A DNA stretch of 64,000 nucleotides, taken from Tenericutes bacterium MZ-XQ (GTDB lineage Bacteria > Bacillota_I > Bacilli_A > Acholeplasmatales > Acholeplasmataceae). Shown here piece by piece: positions 1-8,448 of this stretch (positions within the stretch are counted from its first letter, which is position 1; each line of letters begins with the position of its first letter). The notes under the pieces are model-generated. The model made no database searches, had not been told where the DNA came from, and saw only the letters and a program-made list of their open reading frames with translations. Location: assembly GCA_002838205.1 (NCBI GenBank), contig CP017950.1, positions 1,308,858-1,372,857 of the forward strand, written 5' to 3'. Both the position numbers and the translations under genes were made by a program.

Positions 1-12
1 TTCCTCCTTTTA

Positions 13-26
13 GGAAATCGGTTTCT
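13..26. promoter_or_regulatory. LacI-type operator 2
   Basis: GGAAATCGGTTTCT lies between the -10 box and the ribosome binding site of the left-edge gene, so a bound repressor would block early elongation. The core matches the operator at 4745-4758 almost exactly. Two sites about 44 bases apart could allow looping or cooperative binding. Confidence 0.65.
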
Positions 27-43
27 TTCACCTATATATAAAT

Positions 44-72
44 ATCATAACATAATAGGAAACCGTTTTCAA
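44..72 (-). promoter_or_regulatory. Promoter firing off the left edge
   Basis: On the minus strand TTGAAA (67-72) and TATGAT (44-49) are separated by 17 bases, close to the sigma-A consensus. A strong Shine-Dalgarno sequence AAAGGAGG follows at about 3-10, so a gene begins just left of base 1. It lies downstream of the lacI-type gene and probably belongs to the same sugar locus; a transporter would be typical, but it cannot be seen. Confidence 0.7.
58..70. promoter_or_regulatory. LacI-type operator 1
   Basis: GGAAACCGTTTTC is an imperfect palindrome centred on CG, the usual form of LacI/GalR operators. It overlaps the -35 box and spacer of the left-edge promoter, a position suited to repression. 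Two near-identical copies lie at 13-26 and 4745-4758. Confidence 0.65.
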
Positions 73-82
73 TAAATTTAAA

Positions 83-1105
83 TTATTTTTTTCTAGTTGA
101 TTCTCTGACGATGAGTTCTACTGGAAGTTTGACAACTTCTTCAATCTCTTCATCAGGGTTTTCGATGAGTTCGAGTAAAAGCTTTGCAGCTCTTTCACCA
201 AGTTCTTTACGATCTTGTCTGATGGTTGTTAGTGAAGGTGTAAAATGCTTTGCAAATGCAATATCGTCAAATCCAATAACACTTATATCTTCAGGTATAT
301 TTATGCCTAAATCTTTTAGTCCTTTTAATACCCCTAAAGCAATGTCATCACTTGCTACTAATATACATTCTGGTCTATTTTTTGTGCTCTTAATAAGTTC
401 TTGTGCTGCATTATATCCGCTTGTAAAACCAAAACTCTCTGCGTAAGTAATATCTGCAACATTTTCCATTTGATATGTTTGTACTAACTTTTGATAAGCA
501 TCTACACGTTCATTAAACGCCTTTGATGTTTTAGGTCCTGATATAAATGCTAATTTTTTAGCATCCAGTTCATTGTTTATAAAATCGAATATGAGTTTCA
601 TACCAAGTTCATTATCACTGACAACGGTATGCAATCCAGGAACCAACATATCTGTAGAAACGGCAGGTATTGGACTATTGATTAAATCATACAGACCTTT
701 ATCATTATAATTGCCCACAACAATATAAACGCCATCTACTCTTTTATTCATGCACCACTCTAAATAAGATAGTTCATGTTGTCCAAGTTTTTTAACAATA
801 AAACTAAGCTCATATCCTTGAAGTTCAACATATGTCTTGAAGTGTTGCAAGATGCTCGAAAAAAACGAGTGTTCTAATCCAACATCAGATTCTTCAGTAA
901 AAACAATACCAACAGTATAAGTTCTTTTTGATTTTAGCATACGCGCAGAATTGTTTGGAACATATCCAACTTCTTTAATGTACGCAAGCACTCGTTCACG
1001 AGTTTTCGCAGAAACATTTCCTGTTTGGTTAATAACTTTTGAAATTGTACCAGGAGCTAAATTCAACTCTTTAGCAATATTGTATATTGTTCGTTTTTTT
1101 GTCAC
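83..1105 (-). CDS. LacI/GalR-family transcriptional regulator of the beta-glucan locus
   Basis: A 340-residue repressor of normal family length. Residues 5-55 form the LacI helix-turn-helix and hinge (IYNIAKELNLAPGTISKVIN, then a YVPNNSAR hinge segment). From about residue 62 a periplasmic-binding-protein-like effector domain follows, ending with the typical GFDDIAFA and TTIRQD segments. The start is GTG, abutting the stop of the GH16 gene (TAAGTG), so the gene is translated as the last member of the phosphorylase-cupin-GH16 operon. Three palindromes of the GGAAA-CG-TTTCC type lie at promoters on either side of this gene, and this protein is the obvious candidate to bind them. The effector is unknown; a beta-glucan oligosaccharide or its phosphorolysis product is inferred from the neighbours. 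Confidence 0.9.
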   Translation of the reverse strand: MTKKRTIYNIAKELNLAPGTISKVINQTGNVSAKTRERVLAYIKEVGYVPNNSARMLKSKRTYTVGIVFTEESDVGLEHSFFSSILQHFKTYVELQGYELSFIVKKLGQHELSYLEWCMNKRVDGVYIVVGNYNDKGLYDLINSPIPAVSTDMLVPGLHTVVSDNELGMKLIFDFINNELDAKKLAFISGPKTSKAFNERVDAYQKLVQTYQMENVADITYAESFGFTSGYNAAQELIKSTKNRPECILVASDDIALGVLKGLKDLGINIPEDISVIGFDDIAFAKHFTPSLTTIRQDRKELGERAAKLLLELIENPDEEIEEVVKLPVELIVRESTRKK

Positions 1106-1831
1106 TTATGATTCACTTCTTTCATAGACTTTAACTGATTTTATTTTAAATTCAACCGGAAAGATACTTTCGTCAATCGCACCACCCCAGTGACCACCAA
1201 TGGCCAAATTGATGATTAAATGAAATGGTTGATCATACGGCCAGTCTTCTTGAGTTGCATGTTTACTTTTTTTGAATGTTGCCATCAATTTTTGATTGAT
1301 ATAAAATGATATTTGACCCTCATCCCACTCCATACTATATGTTTGAAAATCATCAAGTAACGATAAATCGTCATAAACATAAGTTAAATGATTATTCTTC
1401 TTATGATTAAAGGTTTGTGTATGTAATGAAAAATGAAATTGCCCAGGTCTTCTTCCAATATGCTCAATTAAATCAATCTCTCCACACATTGGCCAACCCA
1501 CTTCTTTTTTGTTTTCACCTAATAACCATATTGCAGGCCAAGTGCCACTGCCTTTAGGTAGTTTAGCCTCAACTTCAATACGACCATACTTGATATGTTT
1601 TTTCTGATATGTTGAAAGCTTCCCTGAAGTATAATGTCTGTGTTCATAATCTTCTTTATGAGCAACTATATGTAACATTTGATCTTTCACATATATATTT
1701 TTTTCTTGGTTCGTATAAAATTGTGCCTCGTTATTCCCAAATCCATTTCCACCTGTTTCAATGGTCCATATATCTGAATTTAGGTAACCATCTTTATCGA
1801 ACTGATCTTGCCATAAAAGTTTGTATGTCAT
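1106..1831 (-). CDS. GH16 endo-beta-1,3-glucanase-like hydrolase, cytoplasmic
   Basis: A 241-residue single-domain GH16 enzyme. The signature GEIDLIEHIG at 117-126 supplies nucleophile E118, helper D120 and acid/base E123. Flanking segments WPAIWLL and FHFSLHTQTF fit the laminarinase group, which cuts beta-1,3- or mixed-linked glucans. The protein starts directly with the catalytic fold and has no signal peptide or anchor, which is unusual because most bacterial GH16 enzymes are secreted. It should therefore act on imported oligosaccharides. Its ATG overlaps the cupin stop by four bases, and its stop abuts the regulator start. Exact linkage preference cannot be read from the sequence. Confidence 0.88.
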   Translation of the reverse strand: MTYKLLWQDQFDKDGYLNSDIWTIETGGNGFGNNEAQFYTNQEKNIYVKDQMLHIVAHKEDYEHRHYTSGKLSTYQKKHIKYGRIEVEAKLPKGSGTWPAIWLLGENKKEVGWPMCGEIDLIEHIGRRPGQFHFSLHTQTFNHKKNNHLTYVYDDLSLLDDFQTYSMEWDEGQISFYINQKLMATFKKSKHATQEDWPYDQPFHLIINLAIGGHWGGAIDESIFPVEFKIKSVKVYERSES

Positions 1832-2238
1832 TTTGATGCTCCTAAAGCCAATTTTTTTATGGTGTTCATTTCTTCCTCGTTTAAATAAATGCGATGTGAG
1901 TTTCCATCACACGTATCTTCTTCTTCTATAATCAGTAGTTGTGCGTCTTTGGATAAAGCATGCGCATGATAAACACCTTTAGGAATACGATAAACTTTAA
2001 ATGGTTCCATCGCAAAATACTCAAAGTTTTTTTGATTGATATCAGTCGTTAAAAACATATGACATTCACCGTTTAATAAGACAAAAACCTCATCTGTTTC
2101 TAAATGACATTCGATGAAATTCAAATGTTCAATATCTAATTCTTCGATGTAATTTAATCTTGCAATGCGCCACGATTTGAAACTGAATAATTTTTCGTAT
2201 CCAATGCCTTCAGCAAGATATGTTTCAAATAATTTCAT
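1828..2238 (-). CDS. Small cupin-domain protein of the glucan operon
   Basis: A 136-residue protein resembling a single cupin barrel: a first motif-like stretch around HLETDEVFVLLNGE (46-59) and a second around RIPKGVYHAHAL (84-95). The His and Glu residues could bind a metal, but the canonical cupin motif is not complete. A GAGGT Shine-Dalgarno sits eight bases before the ATG. It overlaps the phosphorylase gene upstream by 14 bases and the GH16 gene downstream by four, so it is translationally coupled to both. A role as a sugar mutarotase, isomerase or binding protein in glucan breakdown is possible, but nothing in the sequence decides it. Confidence 0.6.
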   Translation of the reverse strand: MKLFETYLAEGIGYEKLFSFKSWRIARLNYIEELDIEHLNFIECHLETDEVFVLLNGECHMFLTTDINQKNFEYFAMEPFKVYRIPKGVYHAHALSKDAQLLIIEEEDTCDGNSHRIYLNEEEMNTIKKLALGASK

Positions 2239-4729
2239 CTAAATATACCTCAATGTGATTTTCTATATGCTCTATAGGTTGTTCAATTTGTTTTCCGTTA
2301 GAAATAATTTTAGATATTTGATATGACCCATACTCTAAATCTTTTGGATTGTAATAAGTAACAGTAAGTTTACGATTAAAAATATAAGTTGTAATCGCTG
2401 CTTTTTTGTCTATAAAATCAGCTTTGGTGAGTTTGGGTTTAAGTTTTAATTTTCCTAAATCAAAATGTATGCCAAATGTTTGATTTCTAAGTAGCAAAAG
2501 TACCCAACTAGCAGAACCCGTTAAGTATGTATACTTTCCTATACCCTTTTCTGTAAAGTATTCAGGAATACCAGCCCAAACATGTGATTCTGTTTTTTGA
2601 GATTGCTGTAAAACCTTAAATGCTGCTTCTCTACCCTCGATAGCTAAATCATAATTATATAAACCATACGCATACATCATGACCATATGTGAGAAAATAG
2701 CACCGTTTTCTTTATGATTATATGCAAACCCAAAAGCTCTACCCATGTCATGTAATACCTTTTTATGGTCTGAGTTTAAATGGTAACCACCTATTTCAGG
2801 ATTAAACAATTTTTCTTTTGTCTTTTGAGCAATTTTAACCGCATGTTCTTTTGAAGGTGTTTTTGCTAATAACGCCATCGCTTGACCGGTTAAGCTTAAA
2901 GTCTTTTCATCATCCAAAAGTTTCCCTTGATTGTCATAATAACTTTGAAATGTGTCATTTTCAAAAGCTTTTTCATTTAAAAACGCTTTTTTATCTGCAG
3001 AAAGCTTTTCTAAGATGTGGACTAAATCGTTTTTATTAATCATAAATTTATGTCCACTAAAATGTTGAACTTGATTAAAATAACGAGATAGATCTGCATG
3101 TGCAGTTAATAACATTTCAAGCTCTTCAAATAACTCTACTTGATCAACTTTAAGGTTTTTGATTAAATAGGCTAAAATATTAAGATTTTCAGCATACATG
3201 TGCGTAAAAGCAATCGTTTCGCCTAATCGAGTAGCCATATCTAAACCATCATTCCAATCGGCATCTTCTAACTTAGTATATCCATTTTTACCAACGTTGT
3301 GATACCCAACAAGGTTTTCGACTAGAAGATGTTCTAAAATAGTACCTTCATAAATATTATGATTCTTATCTCTTAATAGATTGTCCTTATGAGGTGTTAT
3401 GGATTTTTTAGTGTAATGCGTAAAACGATCTTGGAAATATGTTTGTTTTCTAAGTAAGAAATCTATATCTCCAGATTCATCGATATATAATTTCGTAGTA
3501 ATCATTGGCCAAACACCATGATCAGACCATACACGTGTAATTGAATTTCGATCTGCTTTAAACTCTCCTGGTTGATCACCTATAATGGTTGCGTTTGATC
3601 CATCAATTCTTATACCTGCAAAATTACTATATAACAAATCAAAAACACTTTGATCATTCGTCATGATAAGTGCTAATAAATCTTGCCATAAATCTCTCCA
3701 TCCACGTCCACCTTTTCCATAGTCATGAAGAGGAAGAAAAGAGTTACCATAATATCTTCTGAGAAGTGGTTGTAAAGCTACCCATCTCAATTGATTTGAT
3801 GTTTCTTTCGAGTCAATATAAAACGATAACTCTTCAACATAATTTGTAAAAAATTGATTTGTCTTGTCTAAGGCATCATTAAATCCTTTTTCATTAAGAT
3901 ATGACGTTTTGAATGCATCTAAGTCTAACGCTTCATGTGTAATTGCAATCGCCATATAGAAAGTTATACGATCATTTGGTTTTACTTCTATTTCATCAAA
4001 ACATACTGATCCCATCGCTTCATATCCATCGATATGAGCGTTTTCTGCGGTAAGGTTATTTAATCCATTTGGAAAATGAAAAGATCCGCCAGATAGATAA
4101 TCATCTACAGTAGGAATATACCCTTTGATTTTCATATCTTGACTATGTGCTAAAAAAGTATAAATGGTATCATTGGATTGGTGTCCTCTTTCATCGAAAG
4201 ATAAAGTAGGATTGACAATGATCGCACCTTGTTTAGCATCAATTCTGTTTAACAAAGATGTAACATGGCGATGATCTCTTACATTATCAGCACTTCTACC
4301 GTAAATCGGAGTAGCCGTAAGTATTTTTAATGTTTGACTCTTTTGTGTTGTGTTTGTAAATACGATTTTATGACATTCAGCCATTTCATCAAGAGGAACA
4401 AAAGAAGTTGCTTCTATGGTATGTTTTGAATTAATTCTAGTTACTTTTTGATAAAGCATATCGGTTTCATAGATAATATCATCTTGTTGTTGTAGATGTG
4501 TTTGACCATTTAAGAAAAACATTTCTTGATCAACAAAAAAGATAACATTTCTAGATTGTGTATGTTCATATAACTCAAGTTCAGAGGCTGGTTCTATTGC
4601 ATAATGATGTAAATCTGTTTTTACATCTCCAGCAAAAAACGGGGTAATTGCAGATCTAAACCCCTTTAAGTTGAATAGTGGAAAGTAGTAGCCTAAGTTT
4701 TCGTAATTTTTAAACTGCTTTTTTATCAT
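2225..4729 (-). CDS. GH94/GH161-type beta-glucoside phosphorylase
   Basis: An 834-residue inverting phosphorylase. The N-terminal beta-sandwich (to about 290) is followed by an (alpha/alpha)6 catalytic domain with GRGWRDLWQD at 341-350 and the diagnostic DWNDGLD at 491-497, whose second Asp is the likely general acid. Family members split beta-glucosides with phosphate to give glucose 1-phosphate without using ATP. Neighbouring GH16 and GH30 enzymes point to a beta-1,3-glucan oligosaccharide or laminaribiose as substrate; a GH94 laminaribiose phosphorylase is known from Acholeplasma laidlawii. The length is shorter than most GH94 cellobiose phosphorylase relatives and would also suit GH161. 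It is the first gene of its operon, behind a promoter carrying a LacI-type operator. No signal peptide is present. Confidence 0.85.
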   Translation of the reverse strand: MIKKQFKNYENLGYYFPLFNLKGFRSAITPFFAGDVKTDLHHYAIEPASELELYEHTQSRNVIFFVDQEMFFLNGQTHLQQQDDIIYETDMLYQKVTRINSKHTIEATSFVPLDEMAECHKIVFTNTTQKSQTLKILTATPIYGRSADNVRDHRHVTSLLNRIDAKQGAIIVNPTLSFDERGHQSNDTIYTFLAHSQDMKIKGYIPTVDDYLSGGSFHFPNGLNNLTAENAHIDGYEAMGSVCFDEIEVKPNDRITFYMAIAITHEALDLDAFKTSYLNEKGFNDALDKTNQFFTNYVEELSFYIDSKETSNQLRWVALQPLLRRYYGNSFLPLHDYGKGGRGWRDLWQDLLALIMTNDQSVFDLLYSNFAGIRIDGSNATIIGDQPGEFKADRNSITRVWSDHGVWPMITTKLYIDESGDIDFLLRKQTYFQDRFTHYTKKSITPHKDNLLRDKNHNIYEGTILEHLLVENLVGYHNVGKNGYTKLEDADWNDGLDMATRLGETIAFTHMYAENLNILAYLIKNLKVDQVELFEELEMLLTAHADLSRYFNQVQHFSGHKFMINKNDLVHILEKLSADKKAFLNEKAFENDTFQSYYDNQGKLLDDEKTLSLTGQAMALLAKTPSKEHAVKIAQKTKEKLFNPEIGGYHLNSDHKKVLHDMGRAFGFAYNHKENGAIFSHMVMMYAYGLYNYDLAIEGREAAFKVLQQSQKTESHVWAGIPEYFTEKGIGKYTYLTGSASWVLLLLRNQTFGIHFDLGKLKLKPKLTKADFIDKKAAITTYIFNRKLTVTYYNPKDLEYGSYQISKIISNGKQIEQPIEHIENHIEVYLDEII

Positions 4730-4744
4730 GTTATTATCACCTCA

Positions 4745-4758
4745 AGAAATCGGTTTCC
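4745..4758. promoter_or_regulatory. LacI-type operator 3 at the phosphorylase promoter
   Basis: AGAAATCGGTTTCC matches the core of the left-edge operators and lies immediately after the -10 box, covering the expected transcription start. This links the phosphorylase operon to the same repressor as the left-edge gene. Confidence 0.7.
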
Positions 4759-4765
4759 CAATTCC

Positions 4766-4793
4766 ATTATATTAGAAAAATAGAAAAAGTAAA
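4766..4793 (-). promoter_or_regulatory. Promoter of the phosphorylase-cupin-GH16-lacI operon
   Basis: TATAAT on the minus strand (4766-4771) is preceded at 16 bases by TTTACT, a moderate -35 box. Transcription should begin near 4759, inside the operator. About 58 bases upstream of that start lies GTGAAACGCTTACA (4811-4824), one half of which resembles a CcpA cre half-site; this is suggestive only. Confidence 0.6.
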
Positions 4794-4823
4794 GTCTTTT
4801 AATGAAAAAAGTGAAACGCTTAC

Positions 4824-4848
4824 AAAAAAAGAGGCTCTTCGACCTCTT
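4824..4848 (-). terminator. Terminator after the GH30 gene
   Basis: On the minus strand AAGAGG, an eight-base loop and CCTCTT are followed by seven T residues, immediately after the GH30 stop. It separates GH30 from the downstream phosphorylase operon. Confidence 0.75.
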
Positions 4849-4858
4849 AATTTAGAAA

Positions 4859-6166
4859 TTAAATAATTATTGTTGATATACTATGCGCTTTGCTTAAAAA
4901 TTTAATCTTTTGATCGAATCCTTGGATATCAACTGTAAAATCTTTATCTTTTTCGTTTTGTATCACTACAATCTTACTTCCATTTGGATTTTCAAAAGCC
5001 ACAGTAAATAATCCTTGATTTACTGTTGAAGCCAGTTGAACTGCTCCTGGTTTGATATATTTAGAAAAATGACCAATATAAAAATAACTAGGATTTTTCA
5101 ATATGTTTTCTTGGAAAATATTGACTATAATCGGTGATGAACATAAATTGTTCACATGATTAGGGCCACCAGTATCATCTAAAAACAAATTCCAATCAAT
5201 ATATCCTTCGTTATAATTTCTTAAATCATGAATGATGTTTCTACCATATCTTTCTCCAACTGCATAATCACTTGGATGCGGTCCGTTTTCTTGACACCCT
5301 TCGGTAAATAATAAGTGTTTATCTGGGAAAGCATCGTGTGTTTTTTTGACTTCATCAAATAATTCATTATCGTACCAGTGAAATGCTGTCCCGTAGACAT
5401 ATTTATAAGCTTCTGGGTCTGATAGAACTTTTTTAGTTCTTTCAAGCATTAAATCACGATTATGATCCCAAATGTATATTTTTTGATCTAGTTTTTCTTT
5501 TTCAAAAGTCTTACCTAAAACTTTTACAAATCTAGCTTCATCTTCTGCTTCATAGATACATGAATCCCATCGTTGAACTGCCATAGGTTCATTTTGAACA
5601 GTTACAGAAAAAACATCTATACCTGCTTTTTCGTATGCCCGAATAAACTTAACAAAATATTTCGCCCAAATGTCATCGTACTTAGGTAAGAGTTTCCCCC
5701 CTTTGATTGGTGAGTTGTTATCTTTCATCCAAAATGGTGGAGTCCACGGAGAAGCTAGAATTTTTATGTTTTGACCTCTAACTTCAGATGCTTCTTTGAT
5801 TAAATCAATGATAGGCTGATCTCTTTTAATTGAAAATGATTCAAGTGTATCATCATAGTCATCTATATATAAGTAACTATTTAAACTAAAATCACATCCA
5901 TGTATTGATACTCTACCAATCGAATATCCAAGTCCATCTACCGGATCAAAGTAAGCATTGATTGCTTTTTGACGTTCTTCTTTATTTACCCTTAACAAAT
6001 TATATGCACTAGCTTCAGTAAACGCACCACCAAAACCAATGATTTCTTGCATTTTTTGGTTTGGATCAACCGATATGGTTGCTTTTTCTAGTGGAAATAT
6101 CTCATCAACAATAATTTCATCTAATCGTTCGTTATCACGATTACTTGTTCTAATATGTCTCATCAT
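4859..6166 (-). CDS. GH30 beta-glucosidase-like enzyme, cytoplasmic
   Basis: A 435-residue GH30 protein of the glucosylceramidase-like subgroup. GFGGAFTEAS (44-53) opens the catalytic barrel, NEP at 192-194 carries acid/base E193, and LLFTEG at 285-290 carries nucleophile E289. No secretion signal is seen. GH30 members cleave beta-1,3-, beta-1,6- or aryl-beta-glucosides; next to GH16 and the phosphorylase, removal of beta-1,6 branches or of terminal beta-glucose from laminarin-like oligosaccharides is the likely role. It has its own promoter and terminator, and no GGAAA-CG-TTTCC operator is visible at that promoter. Two adjacent ATG codons follow a GGAAGG Shine-Dalgarno; either could serve. 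Confidence 0.87.
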   Translation of the reverse strand: MMRHIRTSNRDNERLDEIIVDEIFPLEKATISVDPNQKMQEIIGFGGAFTEASAYNLLRVNKEERQKAINAYFDPVDGLGYSIGRVSIHGCDFSLNSYLYIDDYDDTLESFSIKRDQPIIDLIKEASEVRGQNIKILASPWTPPFWMKDNNSPIKGGKLLPKYDDIWAKYFVKFIRAYEKAGIDVFSVTVQNEPMAVQRWDSCIYEAEDEARFVKVLGKTFEKEKLDQKIYIWDHNRDLMLERTKKVLSDPEAYKYVYGTAFHWYDNELFDEVKKTHDAFPDKHLLFTEGCQENGPHPSDYAVGERYGRNIIHDLRNYNEGYIDWNLFLDDTGGPNHVNNLCSSPIIVNIFQENILKNPSYFYIGHFSKYIKPGAVQLASTVNQGLFTVAFENPNGSKIVVIQNEKDKDFTVDIQGFDQKIKFLSKAHSISTIII

Positions 6167-6186
6167 ACACCTTCCTTCTAACTCAT

Positions 6187-6214
6187 TATATATGATATTT
6201 TACAAAAATCAATC
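6187..6214 (-). promoter_or_regulatory. Promoter of the GH30 gene
   Basis: Minus-strand TTGATT and TATAAT are separated by 16 bases, about 20 bases before the GGAAGG ribosome binding site of the GH30 gene. No LacI-type palindrome overlaps it. Confidence 0.6.
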
Positions 6215-6217
6215 ACA

Positions 6218-6244
6218 AAAAAGAAAAGAAGCTCATCGCTTCTT
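6218..6244 (-). terminator. Terminator after the 243-residue membrane protein
   Basis: A perfect seven-base stem AAGAAGC / GCTTCTT with a five-base loop overlaps the stop codon of the preceding gene and is followed by a T-rich run on the minus strand. Confidence 0.75.
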
Positions 6245-6964
6245 ATACTTGATAATAAAATAAATGATAGAGCCCAATAAAATATCAGCGACAATGAATA
6301 TTGTCATATTTTGTATGAGTTTTGGATAGACATAAGTATCTTGATCAATCAAAATTTCTAAATCCTCATCACTAATACCTTGATTAAAATCATCGCTTAA
6401 ATCAGGATATGTTTCATATTGAACCAATTGATCAAACTCAATGATTAAGACACCGTCATAGTCATAAAGTTCAATCTCTAAATCTAGATCTTCTGTAATA
6501 TCAAATGCATAAAAATAAAATCCCATAAGGTCTAACCCGTAAGATACCGCAGCACCTTCATAAGAGCTTTCAGTATATGTTTCATAAACAGTCTCTGATG
6601 TTTCATTGTTGATAACTCTTAATCCTGTTTGATCATTTTCATCTTCAACCGATGTAGCATATGTTACATCTGTTTTTGGAAGAACAAACAAAGCAAATTG
6701 ATTTCTATACTCAGTTTCTGCTTGAGCAATAGTTAAATACACATCAACTATATAGTCATCTGTTTCCTGTCTTGATAACTGATTATAAGCAATCGACTGC
6801 ATTGAAACAAAGCGGTCAAAATCTTCAATCTCAACTGACTCTTCTGCTAATTCATAAAACACATCATAAACCCTTTGATTGTAAGATAATGTTAAAGTCA
6901 TAAAATAGATTGCTACTGCAATCAGTATACTAATAATTAAATACCAAATGATAAATTTCTTCAT
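6233..6964 (-). CDS. Bitopic membrane protein of unknown function
   Basis: This 243-residue protein is not recognised. It has a hydrophobic segment at about 3-27 and another at about 214-237, ending in the positively charged YKKR tail. The roughly 185 residues between them are strongly acidic, rich in Asp, Glu, Tyr and Thr, and would lie outside the membrane. The layout suggests a surface-exposed loop anchored at both ends. Its ATG overlaps the S51 peptidase stop by four bases, so it is the last gene of the esterase-peptidase-membrane protein operon. It stops at TGA, supporting use of the standard code. Confidence 0.7.
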   Translation of the reverse strand: MKKFIIWYLIISILIAVAIYFMTLTLSYNQRVYDVFYELAEESVEIEDFDRFVSMQSIAYNQLSRQETDDYIVDVYLTIAQAETEYRNQFALFVLPKTDVTYATSVEDENDQTGLRVINNETSETVYETYTESSYEGAAVSYGLDLMGFYFYAFDITEDLDLEIELYDYDGVLIIEFDQLVQYETYPDLSDDFNQGISDEDLEILIDQDTYVYPKLIQNMTIFIVADILLGSIIYFIIKYKKR

Positions 6965-7644
6965 TTTCTAATAACTCCTCTATGATTGTATAATTGCTTA
7001 GCTGAACCTAATAATTTCAATTGTTTATGATCATAGATAATCGCTCCATCATCAGGTATTGCAAAAATAGGTTTATGCGTTGATCGATACATTTTTCTTA
7101 ATGCACTTTTTTGTTTTTTTCTTCTTCTATAATGAACTTCTATAATAAAATTGTCGATTAGATCTAAGCCTTCATGTAATGAAAACTTATCATAATCTAA
7201 GTCAGGTGAGATATGATAATTGCTAAACTGAATCATTGCACCTGCAGAAGAACCTATAAAAATTTTCTTTTGGTTTTCTAAATGTTCTTTAAGTTCAAAC
7301 TCTTTGATTCTTTCCATCATGAGATCTGGTGCTCCACCTGGAAAATAAATAATATCAGCTTGATCGATTTTTTTCTTTGCCTCTTCTTTTGACATGTCAT
7401 AATAGTATACAAATGAAATATGTTTTTCTGGAATGCCATAAGGCTCAAAACTATCAATCATTTTTTGATAGTACTCTCCACCTTTTTTATAATAAGCATC
7501 GTAAGCTTCAATCGTATATATATGTTTTTGGAAAAAAGACAAAGCAACTACACAAACTTTGTGTTCTTTTTTAATAATCTCTTTTAAGGCATCAACCATA
7601 AAAGATTCTCTTAAAATCCCTCTACTTGTTAGTACATGAATCAT
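6961..7644 (-). CDS. Peptidase S51 family protein (dipeptidase E-like)
   Basis: A 227-residue cytoplasmic protein with the class I amidotransferase-like fold of peptidase family S51. IGSSAGAMIQF (130-140) holds the nucleophilic Ser in the family GxSAG elbow, and IYFPGGAPDLMM (101-112) supplies the preceding oxyanion-side loop. Family enzymes hydrolyse Asp-X dipeptides or cyanophycin-derived dipeptides. It is coupled by four-base overlaps to the esterase before it and the membrane protein after it. Substrate specificity cannot be assigned. Confidence 0.8.
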   Translation of the reverse strand: MIHVLTSRGILRESFMVDALKEIIKKEHKVCVVALSFFQKHIYTIEAYDAYYKKGGEYYQKMIDSFEPYGIPEKHISFVYYYDMSKEEAKKKIDQADIIYFPGGAPDLMMERIKEFELKEHLENQKKIFIGSSAGAMIQFSNYHISPDLDYDKFSLHEGLDLIDNFIIEVHYRRRKKQKSALRKMYRSTHKPIFAIPDDGAIIYDHKQLKLLGSAKQLYNHRGVIRK

Positions 7645-8378
7645 TTTACACCTCTTTTTAAAAATAGCTTAGCTAATCTAACCCAATCATGAATATATCC
7701 ATAAGCATCTATGAAATTTTCTTGTCCCATATCTAAAAATGCTACTTCTTTAGTTGCAATAGATAAACCATGTCTACCAGTCGGGTATAAATGTGCTTCT
7801 TGATAGACTTTATTAGCCTTTAAAGCTTCAATAAAAATCAAACTATTTTCTACAGGTACGCTTTCATCAGTAACTGTATGCATGATGAACGTTGGCGGAA
7901 AAAGTGGGTGAATATGTTTTTCTAAAGAAACTTCTTCTAATAAATCTGTGTTTATGTGATGCCCAAGTAGATGATCAAACGATCCTTTGTGCGAATATCT
8001 AGGGTTAGCTGTTATCACCGGGTAACATATAATTAGTTTATTTATATATTCGTAATATAAAGTTGATAACATGACTGCAAAATGTCCACCAGCGCTAAAT
8101 CCAACGACATAAATCTTATCAACCAATGGGTTATTTTTAAGTATTTCTAAAACTTTATGGGCTTCTATATGTATTTCTGGATAAATCAGTTTTTCTTCTC
8201 GATAATGATAAACTGCTTGATGATAACCTTCTGTTTTAAAAGTATCAGCAACCACCCATGATTCTCGGTCTGAAGTATACTCATATCCTCCACCAGGTAG
8301 TATCAATATTAAATCTCTTTTTTGATGATCATACCATCTAACTTCACAATAGTTATTTGTGTTTAATTTTATTTTCAT
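7641..8378 (-). CDS. Alpha/beta-hydrolase, acetyl-esterase-like
   Basis: A 245-residue alpha/beta-hydrolase. LPGGGYEYTS (27-36) is an oxyanion loop of the carbohydrate-esterase/HSL type, VVGFSAGGHFA (95-105) is the nucleophile elbow with the catalytic Ser, HTVTDESVP (168-176) supplies the Asp and GRHGLS (204-209) the His. Relatives remove acetyl or acyl groups from sugars or short esters. No signal peptide is seen. It is first in a three-gene operon; a TATAAT box lies about 25 bases upstream and GAGGTG precedes the ATG. Confidence 0.8.
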   Translation of the reverse strand: MKIKLNTNNYCEVRWYDHQKRDLILILPGGGYEYTSDRESWVVADTFKTEGYHQAVYHYREEKLIYPEIHIEAHKVLEILKNNPLVDKIYVVGFSAGGHFAVMLSTLYYEYINKLIICYPVITANPRYSHKGSFDHLLGHHINTDLLEEVSLEKHIHPLFPPTFIMHTVTDESVPVENSLIFIEALKANKVYQEAHLYPTGRHGLSIATKEVAFLDMGQENFIDAYGYIHDWVRLAKLFLKRGVK

Positions 8379-8421
8379 CTCACACCTCTACCTATAATAT
8401 TATAGCACAAAATCAAATGAT

Positions 8422-8448
8422 AAAAAAAACTGTCAAATAGACAGTTTT
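8422..8448 (-). terminator. Terminator after the GGDEF-EAL gene
   Basis: Stem AAAACTGTC / GACAGTTTT with a five-base loop, followed by eight T residues on the minus strand. It overlaps the 3' end of the upstream gene and separates it from the esterase operon. Confidence 0.8.

Noticed and set aside
111-446. Rightward 111-residue frame within the lacI-type gene
   Set aside because: Ser-rich antisense shadow without start signals.
4811-4824. CcpA cre site upstream of the phosphorylase operon
   Set aside because: Only one half matches the cre consensus; kept as a remark under the promoter, not as a site.
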